A DNA stretch of 40,987 bases from Pseudomonadota bacterium (GCA_030528565.1 JAUMYP010000018.1:1-40987); one strand, 5' to 3'. Positions 16,280 through 27,267 are shown, numbered from the stretch's first letter. Notes: generated from the sequence alone by a model not told the origin. Numbers and translations: made by a program.

Positions 16280-16773
16280 CAGCCACCTGCCTTGGGCTGG
16301 ATGGTCATGCGCACGCGGCCACCGCCTTCTTGTCCGCCACTTTGCACCTGGCCGGTTTTCATGTTGTAAACCACGCGCTCACCGCGCAGGTTGCCGCGCG
16401 GCTGGTTGATTTCGACATTGCCGGTGAGGATGATGATTTCGGTGCTGAAGTCATAGTCCACGGCGCTGGAACGGGTATTGACCGGGGTGCCGTCATCCAT
16501 TTCCTGACGCATGCTGACACCGCCGCTGAGCCGGGCGCGGCTGGGACGGCCATTGTTTTGCTGGATGGTGCCCTGCGCGGCATTGATGCGCAGCGTGCCC
16601 TGGTTGATGACGATATTGCCGCGCAGCTCGCAGCTCATGTTTTCGCCCAGTCCACAGCTTTGCCAGTTGCTGTCGATGGTCATGGCCTGATTGCGGTCGG
16701 AGGAGCGCGCCCAGGCGCTGCCGGTCATCAGCACTGCAAAGGCACAGAGAAGGGTTTTATGGATTAGGGACAT
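16279..16773 (-). CDS. lptA: LPS transport periplasmic protein LptA
   Basis: LptA forms the periplasmic beta-jellyroll bridge carrying LPS from LptC to LptD. The start at 16773 gives 164 residues with a clear signal peptide ([22 protein letters not shown]). The frame is open to 16836, but that extension overlaps lptC and has no signal character. The OstA/LptA domain shows repeated beta strands such as [19 protein letters not shown] and [20 protein letters not shown]. It overlaps lptC by 17 bases and lptB by three. Confidence 0.93.
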   Translation of the reverse strand: MSLIHKTLLCAFAVLMTGSAWARSSDRNQAMTIDSNWQSCGLGENMSCELRGNIVINQGTLRINAAQGTIQQNNGRPSRARLSGGVSMRQEMDDGTPVNTRSSAVDYDFSTEIIILTGNVEINQPRGNLRGERVVYNMKTGQVQSGGQEGGGRVRMTIQPKAGG

Positions 16774-17314
16774 AACGGCTACGAACCTCGGATTTGAGCG
16801 TGACGCGGTTCGCATCAAGCTGGGCTTCCAGCCCACGACCGCGGATTATAGTGCCGGGCTGGGTAATCAGCACTTCGGCATCGGTGCTGGCAATCCCGGC
16901 ATCGGGGAAAACATCGAGCGATGAGGTTTCCATGCGCAGCTGGCTTTCGCCTTCGGGCGCTTCAAGGCGCACCTCATCGCGCAGCCGTACTTCACTGCCG
17001 TCGGCATTGACCCAGGCAGTGCGTGACTGGGCGCGCCAGCGGCGCGCCTTGCTGTCGGGGAAATAAAAACGGGGGGTGGCGATGTCCATCTCGCGGCTTT
17101 CCGGGTTGCGCTCCAGCCTGGGGGCGGCAAGGGTGAAGGCTTCGCTGCCGTCCTTGTTGAGTGTGGTGATTTGGAAATCGTGCAGGGTGTAATCGGAGTG
17201 ATAGCGCGCTGTATTGTCAGCATTGCGCAGGCGCTCCTGTTGCTGCTGGATGGCAATGCCGATGCCCAGGGAGGCGGCGATGAGTATCAGGGTCAGGGCG
17301 GTGCGCCAGTTCAT
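16757..17314 (-). CDS. lptC: LPS export inner-membrane protein LptC
   Basis: LptC is the bitopic inner-membrane protein passing LPS from LptB2FG to LptA. The start at 17314 gives 185 residues with an N-terminal membrane anchor (WRTALTLILIAASLGIGIAI) and a periplasmic LptC jellyroll containing YTLHDFQITTLNKDGS and a GRGLEAQLDANRVTLKSEVRS end. The open frame upstream (to 17386) lies inside kdsC and is not used. It overlaps kdsC by four bases. Confidence 0.93.
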   Translation of the reverse strand: MNWRTALTLILIAASLGIGIAIQQQQERLRNADNTARYHSDYTLHDFQITTLNKDGSEAFTLAAPRLERNPESREMDIATPRFYFPDSKARRWRAQSRTAWVNADGSEVRLRDEVRLEAPEGESQLRMETSSLDVFPDAGIASTDAEVLITQPGTIIRGRGLEAQLDANRVTLKSEVRSRYVPNP

Positions 17315-17865
17315 TGCGTCAGCTCCATGGCAAAACTTGCCAGTACCGCCGCCTGCTTGCCTTGGGCGACCAGCAGCAGGTCGCACAGGTCGCGCGCTGC
17401 GCCGTGACCACCGCGCTGTGGCGTAATCCAGTGCGCATGCGGCGCGGTCCAGGCATGCACATTGGCTGGCGCCACGGCAAGGCCGACATGCGCAAAGACC
17501 CGCAGGTCCACCAGGTCATCGCCCATGAAGGCGACTTCATCCATCCCGATGCCAAGGCGCCGGGCGATATCGCAGGTGGTGGCGAGCTTGTCATGCGCGG
17601 CGGTATGTACTTCGGCAAGGCCAAGCTCGGCGCCGCGGTTTTCGGTGACCTTGCTGCGCCGGGCGGTAATCAGCGCCACCTCGATGCCGTTTTTGCGCAG
17701 CAGCGACAGCCCCATGCCGTCGTGGGCATGGAAGGATTTGTATTCGTGGCCCTGCTCGTCGAAATGCAGATGCCCTTCGGTCAGGGTGCCGTCCACATCG
17801 AAGCAGGCCAGCCGGATGCGGCGGGCGCGGGCGAGAAGTTCGGCGGGGTAGTGGGCTTGGGACAT
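17311..17865 (-). CDS. kdsC: 3-deoxy-D-manno-octulosonate 8-phosphate phosphatase KdsC
   Basis: KdsC dephosphorylates Kdo-8-phosphate, the third step of Kdo synthesis for the LPS core. The 184-residue C0-type HAD phosphatase has the nucleophile motif FDVDGTLTEG (Asp23 and Asp25), motif II LITARRS and motif III GDDLVDLRVFAHVGL. ATG 17865 is used; a TTG at 17880 in the same frame is less likely. kdsD is 26 bases upstream. Confidence 0.95.
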   Translation of the reverse strand: MSQAHYPAELLARARRIRLACFDVDGTLTEGHLHFDEQGHEYKSFHAHDGMGLSLLRKNGIEVALITARRSKVTENRGAELGLAEVHTAAHDKLATTCDIARRLGIGMDEVAFMGDDLVDLRVFAHVGLAVAPANVHAWTAPHAHWITPQRGGHGAARDLCDLLLVAQGKQAAVLASFAMELTQ

Positions 17866-17891
17866 GGGCGGCAGCGGCAAAATGGGAGCAA

Positions 17892-18866
17892 TCAGACCAC
17901 GCGGGCGCGCAACAGGTCATGAATATTAAGGGCACCGACCAGGCGCTGCTGCTTGTCAGTCACCACCAGGCCACTGATTTTATGCGCCTCCATCAATTGC
18001 GCCGCCTCCACCGCCAGCGCATCGGCATCAATGGTCTTGGGGTTGCGGGTCATGACATCGGCAATCCGGGTATTGCGCACATCCGCGCCTGCATCCAGGG
18101 TGCGGCGCAGGTCGCCATCGGTGAACAGGCCCAGCAGGCGGCCGTTGTCATCGACCACGGCGGTCATGCCCATGCGCTTGCGGCTGATTTCCATCAGCGC
18201 GTCGGTGAGCTGCGCGGTTTGCGGCACCTGCGGGATTTCCTCATCCACATGCATCACGTCACGGATATGCAGCAGCAGCCGGCGGCCAAGGCTGCCGGCC
18301 GGATGCGAACGGGCAAAATCGTCCGGGGTAAAGCCGCGCGCTTCCAGAAGCGCCACCGCCAGCGCATCGCCCAGTACCAGGGCGGCGGTGGTGGAGCTGG
18401 TGGGCGCCAGGTCGTGCGGGCAGGCTTCAGCCGGGACACTGGCATCAATATGCGCATCGGCGGCGCGGGCCAGGGTAGAGGCCGGGCGGCCAGTGATGGC
18501 GACCAGCCGGTTGCCCTGCCGTGCCAGCACCGGCAGCAGCATGACGAGCTCATCGGTTTCGCCGGAATTGGACAGCGCCAGCACCAGGTCGGCATCGGTA
18601 ATCATGCCCAGGTCACCGTGACCGGCCTCGCCCGGATGCACGAAGAATGCCGGTGTGCCGGTGGAAGCCAGCGTGGCGGCAGTCTTGCGGGCGATATGGC
18701 CGGACTTGCCCATGCCGGTACAGACCACGCGGCCGCGGGTTTGCAGCATCAATTGGCAGGCGCGGGTAAAGTCGCCATCAAGACGGGCGAGTACCGCATC
18801 AAGCGCCTGGCGTTCGGTATCGAACACCCGCCGGGCGCTGGCAAGCAGGGAGTTATCGGAAGGCAT
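17892..18866 (-). CDS. kdsD: Arabinose-5-phosphate isomerase KdsD
   Basis: KdsD converts ribulose-5-phosphate to arabinose-5-phosphate, the first step of Kdo synthesis. The 324-residue protein has an N-terminal SIS domain (about 35-170, with VCTGMGKSGHIARKTAATLAS and ALSNSGETDE) and two C-terminal CBS domains (about 205-320). It is the first gene of the minus-strand kdsD-kdsC-lptC-lptA-lptB-rpoN run and is divergent from ibaG, with 58 bases between starts. Confidence 0.96.
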   Translation of the reverse strand: MPSDNSLLASARRVFDTERQALDAVLARLDGDFTRACQLMLQTRGRVVCTGMGKSGHIARKTAATLASTGTPAFFVHPGEAGHGDLGMITDADLVLALSNSGETDELVMLLPVLARQGNRLVAITGRPASTLARAADAHIDASVPAEACPHDLAPTSSTTAALVLGDALAVALLEARGFTPDDFARSHPAGSLGRRLLLHIRDVMHVDEEIPQVPQTAQLTDALMEISRKRMGMTAVVDDNGRLLGLFTDGDLRRTLDAGADVRNTRIADVMTRNPKTIDADALAVEAAQLMEAHKISGLVVTDKQQRLVGALNIHDLLRARVV

Positions 18867-18924
18867 GGCGTGGTTGGCCGGAGTAGAATGGCGCGCTCAT
18901 TTTACGCACTTCAAGGCTCGCCCG

Positions 18925-20447
<1,523 letters not shown>

Positions 20448-20468
20448 GGGCGTGGCTATTCTGTAGAT

Positions 20469-21290
20469 TTACAGCGTACGGCCGGGGACTTGCACCAGAT
20501 GCAGGTCTTCGGCATCCAGTTGCAGGGCGGTGAGTTTGCCGCCCCAGACCGCGCCGGTATCCAGTGCGTGGATGCCATGACCAATCATCAGCCCCAGGGT
20601 GCTCCAGTGGCCGCAGACGATTTTCAGGTCGCGCTCGGCGCGCCCCGGCACTTCAAACCATGGATACAGTCCGGCAGGCTGGCTGCCCGGTGTGCCCTTG
20701 TGGTCAAAGGCGATACGGCCGCCGGGGCTGCAATAGCGCATCCGGGTAAAGATGTTGATGATGGCGCGCAGCCTGTCCATGCCGGTCAGGCGCGGGTTCC
20801 AGGCCGGGCGGTCGCCATACATGCTGCGCAAGAGTTTGCGGAAGTTCTTGCCGCGCAGGCGTTCTTCCACTTCGTGGGCATAGCCCTCGGCGATGGCGAT
20901 GGTCCATTGCGGGGCAAGGCCGGCGTGCAGCATGGCCCAGCCGTGGATGCGGTCGACGTGCATCAGCGGGCGGTGGCGCAGCCAGTCCAGCAGCAGGCGT
21001 GCATCCGGGGCTTCCAGGACGCGGCGCAAGTCCGGGTTCACCTTTTGCTGGTCTTCAGGCTTGCGCTCGCCAATGGCAATCAGCGACAGGTCGTGATTGC
21101 CCAGCACCACGCTGGCCTGCTCGCGCAGGCTGTAAACCAGGCGCAGGGTTTCCAGTGACTGTCCGCCCCGGTTGACCAGGTCGCCGCAGAACCAGAGCTG
21201 GTCGCGCGCCGGGTCAAAATTGATTTTTTCAAGCAGCCGGCAGGTGACTTCGTAGCAGCCCTGCAAGTCGCCAATTGCCCAAACCGCCAT
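20469..21290 (-). CDS. apaH: Symmetrical bis(5'-nucleosyl)-tetraphosphatase ApaH
   Basis: ApaH hydrolyses Ap4A to two ADP and also removes Np4 caps from RNA in E. coli. The 273-residue metallophosphoesterase has IGDLQGCYE, WFCGDLVNRGGQS and LGNHDLSLIA metal-binding motifs and the C-terminal CGHWSTLG and HALDTGAVWGGKLTAL. It overlaps apaG by one base and ends the pdxA-rsmA-apaG-apaH operon. Confidence 0.96.
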   Translation of the reverse strand: MAVWAIGDLQGCYEVTCRLLEKINFDPARDQLWFCGDLVNRGGQSLETLRLVYSLREQASVVLGNHDLSLIAIGERKPEDQQKVNPDLRRVLEAPDARLLLDWLRHRPLMHVDRIHGWAMLHAGLAPQWTIAIAEGYAHEVEERLRGKNFRKLLRSMYGDRPAWNPRLTGMDRLRAIINIFTRMRYCSPGGRIAFDHKGTPGSQPAGLYPWFEVPGRAERDLKIVCGHWSTLGLMIGHGIHALDTGAVWGGKLTALQLDAEDLHLVQVPGRTL

Positions 21291-21673
21291 TAGTGCAGTG
21301 TCCTTGGGATAGACAGGGTAAAGGCGGGGATTTCGGCAAGAAAACAGGTGCCATCATCGGCCAGCATTTCATAGCTGCCGTGCATGGTGCCAAGGCTGGT
21401 GGGCAACACTACGCCGGAGGAGTATTCAAAGCCGTCACCGGGACGCAGCCAGGGCTGCTCGCCAACCACGCCTTCGCCGTGGATTTCTTCGACATGACCG
21501 TCGGCGTCGGTCACGAACCAGTGGCGGTGGGTCAGGCGCGCGGCTACCGCGCCCTGGTTTTCGATGCGGATGGTGTAGGCAAACACATAGCGGTTGCGCT
21601 CGGGCGAGGATTCCTCGTCGAGATAATGGGTCAGCACTTCGATGCCGATGGCGTAGGGGGTATCAATGGACAT
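21290..21673 (-). CDS. apaG: Co2+/Mg2+ efflux-associated protein ApaG
   Basis: A 127-residue ApaG (DUF525) protein with a fibronectin-III-like beta sandwich. Its biochemical role is not settled; the name comes from its place before apaH and from cobalt phenotypes. The motif LTHRHWFVTDADGHVEEIHGEGVVGEQP, seen here as LTHRHWFVTDADGHVEEI and GEGVVGEQP, is diagnostic, followed by FEYSSGVVLPTSLGTMHGSY. It is nine bases after rsmA. Confidence 0.95.
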   Translation of the reverse strand: MSIDTPYAIGIEVLTHYLDEESSPERNRYVFAYTIRIENQGAVAARLTHRHWFVTDADGHVEEIHGEGVVGEQPWLRPGDGFEYSSGVVLPTSLGTMHGSYEMLADDGTCFLAEIPAFTLSIPRTLH

Positions 21674-21682
21674 GCGCGGATT

Positions 21683-22519
21683 TTAACGCAGGCTGTTTTG
21701 ACTGGATTGGCTGGCAAGCGCAATAAAGCCTGCGACCGGCACTTGTTCGGCCCGCATCTGCGGCTCCAGCCCGGCGGTACGGATATCGGCATCATCGCAG
21801 AGCTCGCGCAATGCGTTATGCAGGGTTTTGCGGCGCTGGGCAAAGGCGGCGCGCACGATATCGGCAAAGCGTGCGCGGTCTGTTATCTGGATGGCTTCTG
21901 GCGGGTATGGCACGAGGCGCACCACGGCCGAATCCACCTTGGGGGCGGGGCGGAAGGCGCCTGGTGGCACGGTGATGAGTGGCGTGACCTGGCAATAGGC
22001 TTGCAGCATGACTGACAGCCGGCCATAGACCTTGCTGCCCTCGCTGGCGGCCATGCGCTCGACCACTTCTTTTTGCAGCATGAAGTGCATATCGCAGATG
22101 GCGTGGGCATGCGCCAGTGCGTGGAACAGAATCGGGCTGGAGAGGTTGTAGGGCAGGTTGCCGATGAGCCGGATTTTGCCGCCCAGTGTGTTGGCGAGCT
22201 GGCTGAAATCCACTTGCAAAACGTCACGATGAATCAGGTTCAGCCCGCCGCCGCTGGCCTCGGCCGCCTGGGTCAATGGCGCGATAAGGTCGCGGTCGAA
22301 TTCGATGGCGGTGAGCTTGCCGGTTTTTTGCAGGATGGGCAGGGTCAGCGCGCCCTGGCCGGGGCCGATTTCGACAATGTGTTCATCTGCTTTGGGCGAG
22401 AGCGCCAGCACGATTTTTTCGATGATGCCGCGCTCATGCAGAAAGTTCTGCCCAAGCTGTTTTTTGGCCTGTTTCAGAAAGCCGGACGGGTCGCGGGGAT
22501 TGGAGTGGTATGCGTTCAT
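21683..22519 (-). CDS. rsmA: 16S rRNA dimethyladenosine transferase RsmA (KsgA)
   Basis: RsmA dimethylates A1518 and A1519 near the 3' end of 16S rRNA during late 30S assembly. The start at 22519 gives 278 residues and overlaps the pdxA stop (ATGA); the frame is open further to 22549 inside pdxA. Motifs: KKQLGQNFLHE, the SAM-binding EIGPGQGALT (about 50-59) and the catalytic NLPYNLSSPI (about 121-130), then a C-terminal helical domain with PAPKVDSAVVRLVP. Confidence 0.96.
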   Translation of the reverse strand: MNAYHSNPRDPSGFLKQAKKQLGQNFLHERGIIEKIVLALSPKADEHIVEIGPGQGALTLPILQKTGKLTAIEFDRDLIAPLTQAAEASGGGLNLIHRDVLQVDFSQLANTLGGKIRLIGNLPYNLSSPILFHALAHAHAICDMHFMLQKEVVERMAASEGSKVYGRLSVMLQAYCQVTPLITVPPGAFRPAPKVDSAVVRLVPYPPEAIQITDRARFADIVRAAFAQRRKTLHNALRELCDDADIRTAGLEPQMRAEQVPVAGFIALASQSSQNSLR

Positions 22520-23502
22520 GAAGTGCGGTGGGCGGCAAGGGCGGCACATTGTCGCGCGGCAGCGGCCAGGCTGGAAACATCGGCGATGCCGCGCCCGGCG
22601 ATATCCAGCGCAGCGCCGTGGTCAACGGCCACACGCGGGAATGGCAGCCCCAGGGTGATATTCACCGCCTGCTCCAGTCCGGCGCTTTTCAGCACCGGCA
22701 GCCCCTGGTCGTGATACATGGCCACCACGGCATCAAAGCCGGGCAGTTTTTGCGGCAGAAATGCGGTGTCGGCGGGCAGGGGGCCTATCAGTTGCAGGCC
22801 TTCGCTGCGTAATGCGTCCAGGGTCGGGATGATGATGTCGATTTCTTCGCGCCCCAGATGCCCATCTTCCCCGGCGTGCGGGTTCAGGCCAAGCACGGCG
22901 ATGCGCGGCGTATTGATGGCAAAGTCATAGCGTAGCGCCCGTGCGGTGATGCGCAGAATGCGGCTGAGCGATTCTGGGGTGATGGCAGCGGCCACTTCGC
23001 GCAGCGGCAGATGGGTGGTGACCAGTACCACGCGCAAGTCCGGTCGCGCCAGCATCATGGCGACCTCGCAGCCGGTGAGCGTGGCGAGCAGTTCGGTGGT
23101 GCCGGTATAGGCGATGCCGCCCTGGTTGATGCTGGCCTTGTGGGTGGGGCCGGTAACCAGGCCATGACAGCGGCCATCCAGGCAGGCTTGCGCGGCAGCT
23201 TGCAGCGATGCCACCACGGCGGCGGCATTGGCCGGGTCGGGTTTGCCAAAAGGCGGTGGCGCGCCGGGCAGTGGCACCGGCTGCAAGGGTAGCTCGCCGG
23301 GAGCTTGTGCGCTGGCCTCTGGCGGCAGCAGGCGCAGCGGCAGACCCAGTGTTTGGGCTGCACGCAGCAGCGTATCAGGGTCGGCAAAGGCCCGCAGCCG
23401 ATATCCCGGGGCCATGCTTTGCACCAGCCGTACACATAATTCCGGGCCAATACCGGCAGGCTCGCCGGGCACCAGGGCAAGGCAGGGCAGGGAGGTATTC
23501 AT
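22516..23502 (-). CDS. pdxA: 4-hydroxythreonine-4-phosphate dehydrogenase PdxA
   Basis: PdxA is an NAD-dependent, zinc-containing enzyme of the DXP-dependent pyridoxal phosphate pathway. The 328-residue protein begins with LVPGEPAGIGPEL. It carries the metal-binding histidines in TGPTHKASINQGG, VLGLNPHAGEDGHLGREE and AMYHDQGLPVLK. It follows surA after 64 bases holding a strong hairpin, in the conserved lptD-surA-pdxA-rsmA-apaGH order. Confidence 0.95.
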   Translation of the reverse strand: MNTSLPCLALVPGEPAGIGPELCVRLVQSMAPGYRLRAFADPDTLLRAAQTLGLPLRLLPPEASAQAPGELPLQPVPLPGAPPPFGKPDPANAAAVVASLQAAAQACLDGRCHGLVTGPTHKASINQGGIAYTGTTELLATLTGCEVAMMLARPDLRVVLVTTHLPLREVAAAITPESLSRILRITARALRYDFAINTPRIAVLGLNPHAGEDGHLGREEIDIIIPTLDALRSEGLQLIGPLPADTAFLPQKLPGFDAVVAMYHDQGLPVLKSAGLEQAVNITLGLPFPRVAVDHGAALDIAGRGIADVSSLAAAARQCAALAAHRTS

Positions 23503-23514
23503 GGGTTGTAAATA

Positions 23515-23540
23515 ATGACGCCGGGCAGTCCCGGCGTCAT
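23515..23540 (-). terminator. 11-bp hairpin between surA and pdxA
   Basis: ATGACGCCGGG (23515-23525) and CCCGGCGTCAT (23530-23540) are exact reverse complements around CAGT. On the minus strand TTATTT follows. It looks like a terminator or attenuator separating lptD-surA from pdxA-rsmA-apaG-apaH, with TTATTT as a poor but present T-rich tail. Confidence 0.7.
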
Positions 23541-23566
23541 GACATCAGGCGTGAAGCTGGCGCGCA

Positions 23567-24886
23567 TCAGCCTTCGTTGCGGGAAGTGCCGATAACCGAT
23601 TCGGAGCGCACATCCACATAGGCATCGCCGCGCATTTCCTGCAGGAAGCGGTTGTATTCGTCTTCCAGTTTGCGGCGGCCGATGTTTTCCCGAATCACGG
23701 CGCGCTGCTGGTCGTCGCTGACTTCGCTGCGGCGCTCGGCCACGCGCTGCACGATATGCCAGCCGCCCGGCACCTGCATCGGTGCGCTGATTTGGCCATC
23801 ACGCATGGCGGCAACGGTCGCGGCGACAGGGCCAAGCGCCTCGGCATCGACCCAGCCAATATCGCCGCCATTGTCGCGGCTGCCGGGGTCTTGTGAGTGT
23901 TCGCGTGCGAGTTTTGCAAAATCGGCGCCGCCATTGGCGCGGGCGCGCAGGGTCTCCAGCCTGGCACGGATGGCGGCATCGTCAGCGCCTTCGCTGCGGA
24001 TGAGGATATGGCGCAACTGGTACTGGGTCAGCATTAAGGGGCCGGACTCGGCTGCACTGCGGGTTTGCACCAGACGCACCAGTTGGAAGCCGCTGCTGCC
24101 GCGGATTGGGCCGAGGATTTGCCCCGGTTGCAGGGTCTTGATTTCGTTGACGAAAGCTGGCGGGATTTCGGATTCCGGCCGCCAGCCAAGGTCGCCACCC
24201 TCCAGGGCATTGGGGCTGTCGGAGTAGCGCACGGCGGCGGCGGCAAAGTCCATCTCGCCACGGTCAATCAGCGACTTGATGCCGTCGATTTTTTGCTGCC
24301 CGGTAGCGATTTGCTCGGGGGTTGCGCCTTCAGGCAGCGCCACCAGGATATGTGCCAGATGGTATTGCATACCGCCGCCCATGCCGCCGCGCGCTTGCGC
24401 CAGCGCCGCGTTGACTTCGGCTTCGCTGACGTGAATGCGACCCTGGGCAAAGCTCTGCCGCAGGCGTTGCACGGCGATTTCATCGTGCAGCGAACGGCGG
24501 AAGTCATCCATGGTCATGCCATCGCGCGCCAGCTGTGCCTGGAGTTGCTCCGGGCTGAAGCCATTTTGCTGGGCAATACCGGCAACCGCTTGGGCAACAT
24601 CCTGGTCGCTGACGACAATGCCGCCCTCGCGGGCACGGCTGACTTGCAGGCGGGTCAGCACCAGACGCTCCAGAACCTGGCGCGCCAGGACATCGGCCGG
24701 GGGCAGCTGGGTGCTGCTGCCGGCATATTGCGCAGTGATATTGGCGATGGCGCGCTCCAGCTCGCTTTGCAGGATGATGTCTTCATTCACCACTGCGGCG
24801 ATGCGGTCAATCGGTTGGCCAGCAAGGCTTGCCGGCAGGAGTGCGGCCAGGGCGGCGGCGAGCAGGGAGGCTCGAAGTTTCATCAT
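23567..24886 (-). CDS. surA: Periplasmic chaperone/peptidyl-prolyl isomerase SurA
   Basis: SurA escorts unfolded outer-membrane proteins, including LptD, to the BAM complex. The 439-residue protein has a signal peptide (MMKLRASLLAAALAALLPAS, ending about residue 23), an N-terminal chaperone domain starting IDRIAAVVNEDIILQSELE, and two parvulin domains (about 175-280 and 290-390). These show YHLAHILVALPEGATPEQ and YQLRHILIRSEGADDAAI with GGDLGWR and GGDIGWV motifs. Its start overlaps the lptD stop (ATGA), so it is coupled to its best-known client. Confidence 0.96.
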   Translation of the reverse strand: MMKLRASLLAAALAALLPASLAGQPIDRIAAVVNEDIILQSELERAIANITAQYAGSSTQLPPADVLARQVLERLVLTRLQVSRAREGGIVVSDQDVAQAVAGIAQQNGFSPEQLQAQLARDGMTMDDFRRSLHDEIAVQRLRQSFAQGRIHVSEAEVNAALAQARGGMGGGMQYHLAHILVALPEGATPEQIATGQQKIDGIKSLIDRGEMDFAAAAVRYSDSPNALEGGDLGWRPESEIPPAFVNEIKTLQPGQILGPIRGSSGFQLVRLVQTRSAAESGPLMLTQYQLRHILIRSEGADDAAIRARLETLRARANGGADFAKLAREHSQDPGSRDNGGDIGWVDAEALGPVAATVAAMRDGQISAPMQVPGGWHIVQRVAERRSEVSDDQQRAVIRENIGRRKLEDEYNRFLQEMRGDAYVDVRSESVIGTSRNEG

Positions 24887-27267
24887 GGTGTGGTTTCCGT
24901 GGAGGGGGCGGATGAGTCGTGGGTGAGCGAGGCAGGCGGCACCAGATACAGGTCATCGCGGTGATAGCCGAGAATACCACGGCGCAGCATGCCCTTCGTA
25001 TCCTGGCCAGCCGAGCCCAGACCCTTGAATTCGATTTCCAGCATGATGGCGTTGTTGAGCTCACCTTCGCGGTTGCGGATGTATTGGCGGCCGACCAGGC
25101 GCAGGGCGACACAGCAGCTATCCCATTGCACACCGGCAATGGATTCCAGTGCCTTGTTTTCCTTGAAAGAGTAATAGTGCCGCCCGACCAGGCTCCAGGC
25201 CGGAGACAGCGGGTAAACAAAGGAGAAATCCGCCTGCTCCAGCACGTCGCGACGGTAGCGGTAGGACAGGTTGACGATGCCATCGTCCTTGAACAGGTAG
25301 CGGCCGCGTACTGTCATCAAATCCTTGCGGCGATAGTTGGGATCCCACTGATAGGAGGCGCCGATCATCCAGCGGTCGCTGGGTGCCCAGTTGGCATCGG
25401 CAATCCAGGCCGAGCGTCCAGCCAGGATGGCTGGATTGCCATTTAGGCCGCCCACCCGGACATCATCGAAATAACGGATTTGCCCAAGGCTGGCATTCAG
25501 GCGCTCAAAGCCGTCGGACTCACGCAGGATACGGGTGGTAATGGCAGTAGTGAGCTGATTGGCATCGCTTTGCCTGTCCGGGCCGGTATAACGGTTGTCA
25601 CGGAACATCTGCCCCCAGCTGAAGGTCAGGTGGCGGGTGTCGAACACCGGCAGCCTGTCCTGGTCGCGATAGGGGGTGCGCAGGTAATAAATGCGCGGCT
25701 CCAGGGTCTGTAGCCAGTGTTGATTTTTGCGTTTGAACTCACGGTCAAAATGCAGCCCGGCATCCAGGGAGAAAATTGGCAGGCTGCGCCCGGGTCTGGT
25801 ATCAGGGGCTGCAGGATTGATTTGTCGCGCCAGGCTATCTTCCAGTTGGTAGCGGGTGTAACGCCAGGCAAGTTTGGGCTCGGCAAACCAGCTGGCACCG
25901 CCAAGCGGCAGGCTTATCCAGGGCTTGAGGTCGAAGCGGTTGTCGCCGGGGACGGCGTAGCTGGGGCCGTAGGGTTTGTAGTCAGCATCCAGTTGCCGCC
26001 AGCTTTGGTGGCTGAAGCGTACCGCTTCCATTTCAATGCCGGCGCGTAGCCAGTGGTTGACGGGCTTTTCCCAGTTGAACCAGATACGCGGCATGCGCTC
26101 GTAGGGAAGGGCGCGTTCGGTCAGGGTGTAGTCGGCCAACTGATGGTGGTTGGCGGTAATGCCTGCATTCCAGTATCGACCACGACCGTAAAGGCCAATT
26201 TCACTGTGCGTGCTGAAGTGGGCGATACCAAGGGAGGTATTGCTGAAGTCTTCAATATAGCGAGTATCACTGATGAGGGCGATATTGGTAGCAAACCGCC
26301 AGTTACGGCTCAGGTTCTGGAATGTGTTCACTTGCAGCGAGCCGCGCCAGCGCTCACGCAGCTTGTCGCGCGGCATCCACATTGCGCGGATAGTGCCGGC
26401 GCCAGAGGCGTTGAGGTAGCGGAATTCATTGCTGACGGAAAGCCCGCGCTTGCTCATCCAGCGTGGTGCAACGGTCAGGTCGTAATTGGGCGCGAGGTTG
26501 AAGTAAATCGGTTGACGATAGTCAAAACCATTGCGATTGGAATTGGAGAGTGCCGGTGCCAAAAAGCCGGTATGGCGGCGCTCGTCTACCGGAAACTTGA
26601 ACCATGGGACATATAGCACCGGGACATTGCCGATGCGCAAGGTGGCATGCCGGGCAGTGGCAAAGCCCGCCTCGCTGTCCACCTTGATTTGCTCGGACAT
26701 TAGCCGCCATTGCTGTGCTGCGGGCGGGCAGGTGGTATAGCTGGCTTTGTGCAATGTGCCGGTTTCACCTTCAATTTCGATGCGCTCGGCACCGCCATTG
26801 CCGCGACGCTCGGTGAGCTGGTATTTCAGGTTTTCAATGCTGTGCGTGTCGGTATTCTGATCGCCCTGGGCGCGCTCGGCCAAAATGCGCAGCCCACCAC
26901 TTTGATAGCGGACATTGCCTTCAGCGGTGTAGGTTTCCTTTTCACTGTCAAATACCAGCTCGTCCGTGCCAAGGAACTGGTCGCCGCGGCGCAGCGCCAC
27001 ATTGCCGCGTAAAACGGGGATTTCCACCGTGCCATCTTGCTCATCGCTTTCAAGCTCGGTGGGCTGTTGTTTGCGCTGTTCAGGCTTTAGGTTGATGCCG
27101 GTGGCAGGGGCATCATCGAATGCCGGCACGGCATCGCCTGCCGGGCACAGACTGTAATCCGGCGGGACTTCACGTTCATGCAGTTGCTGAGCCTGCAATG
27201 GCAGTGCCAGCGCAATGGCAAAGGGCAGGGGAAGCAAGCGGAGTGTTGGATGCACTGGTTGAACCAT
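24883..27267 (-). CDS. lptD: LPS assembly outer-membrane protein LptD
   Basis: LptD is the beta-barrel that, with LptE, inserts LPS into the outer leaflet. From ATG 27267 it has 794 residues: a signal peptide (MVQPVHPTLRLLPLPFAIAL, ending LQAQ), an N-terminal OstA-like jellyroll (about 75-190), and a 26-strand barrel. Cysteines matching the disulfide-forming set are visible at about 41 (SLCPAGD), 180 (TTCPP) and 718-719 (WDSCCVALR). The frame extends to an ATG at 27300, but the hydrophobic signal fits ATG 27267 better. It is first in the minus-strand operon; the upstream region has been disturbed by an IS remnant. Confidence 0.95.
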   Translation of the reverse strand: MVQPVHPTLRLLPLPFAIALALPLQAQQLHEREVPPDYSLCPAGDAVPAFDDAPATGINLKPEQRKQQPTELESDEQDGTVEIPVLRGNVALRRGDQFLGTDELVFDSEKETYTAEGNVRYQSGGLRILAERAQGDQNTDTHSIENLKYQLTERRGNGGAERIEIEGETGTLHKASYTTCPPAAQQWRLMSEQIKVDSEAGFATARHATLRIGNVPVLYVPWFKFPVDERRHTGFLAPALSNSNRNGFDYRQPIYFNLAPNYDLTVAPRWMSKRGLSVSNEFRYLNASGAGTIRAMWMPRDKLRERWRGSLQVNTFQNLSRNWRFATNIALISDTRYIEDFSNTSLGIAHFSTHSEIGLYGRGRYWNAGITANHHQLADYTLTERALPYERMPRIWFNWEKPVNHWLRAGIEMEAVRFSHQSWRQLDADYKPYGPSYAVPGDNRFDLKPWISLPLGGASWFAEPKLAWRYTRYQLEDSLARQINPAAPDTRPGRSLPIFSLDAGLHFDREFKRKNQHWLQTLEPRIYYLRTPYRDQDRLPVFDTRHLTFSWGQMFRDNRYTGPDRQSDANQLTTAITTRILRESDGFERLNASLGQIRYFDDVRVGGLNGNPAILAGRSAWIADANWAPSDRWMIGASYQWDPNYRRKDLMTVRGRYLFKDDGIVNLSYRYRRDVLEQADFSFVYPLSPAWSLVGRHYYSFKENKALESIAGVQWDSCCVALRLVGRQYIRNREGELNNAIMLEIEFKGLGSAGQDTKGMLRRGILGYHRDDLYLVPPASLTHDSSAPSTETTP

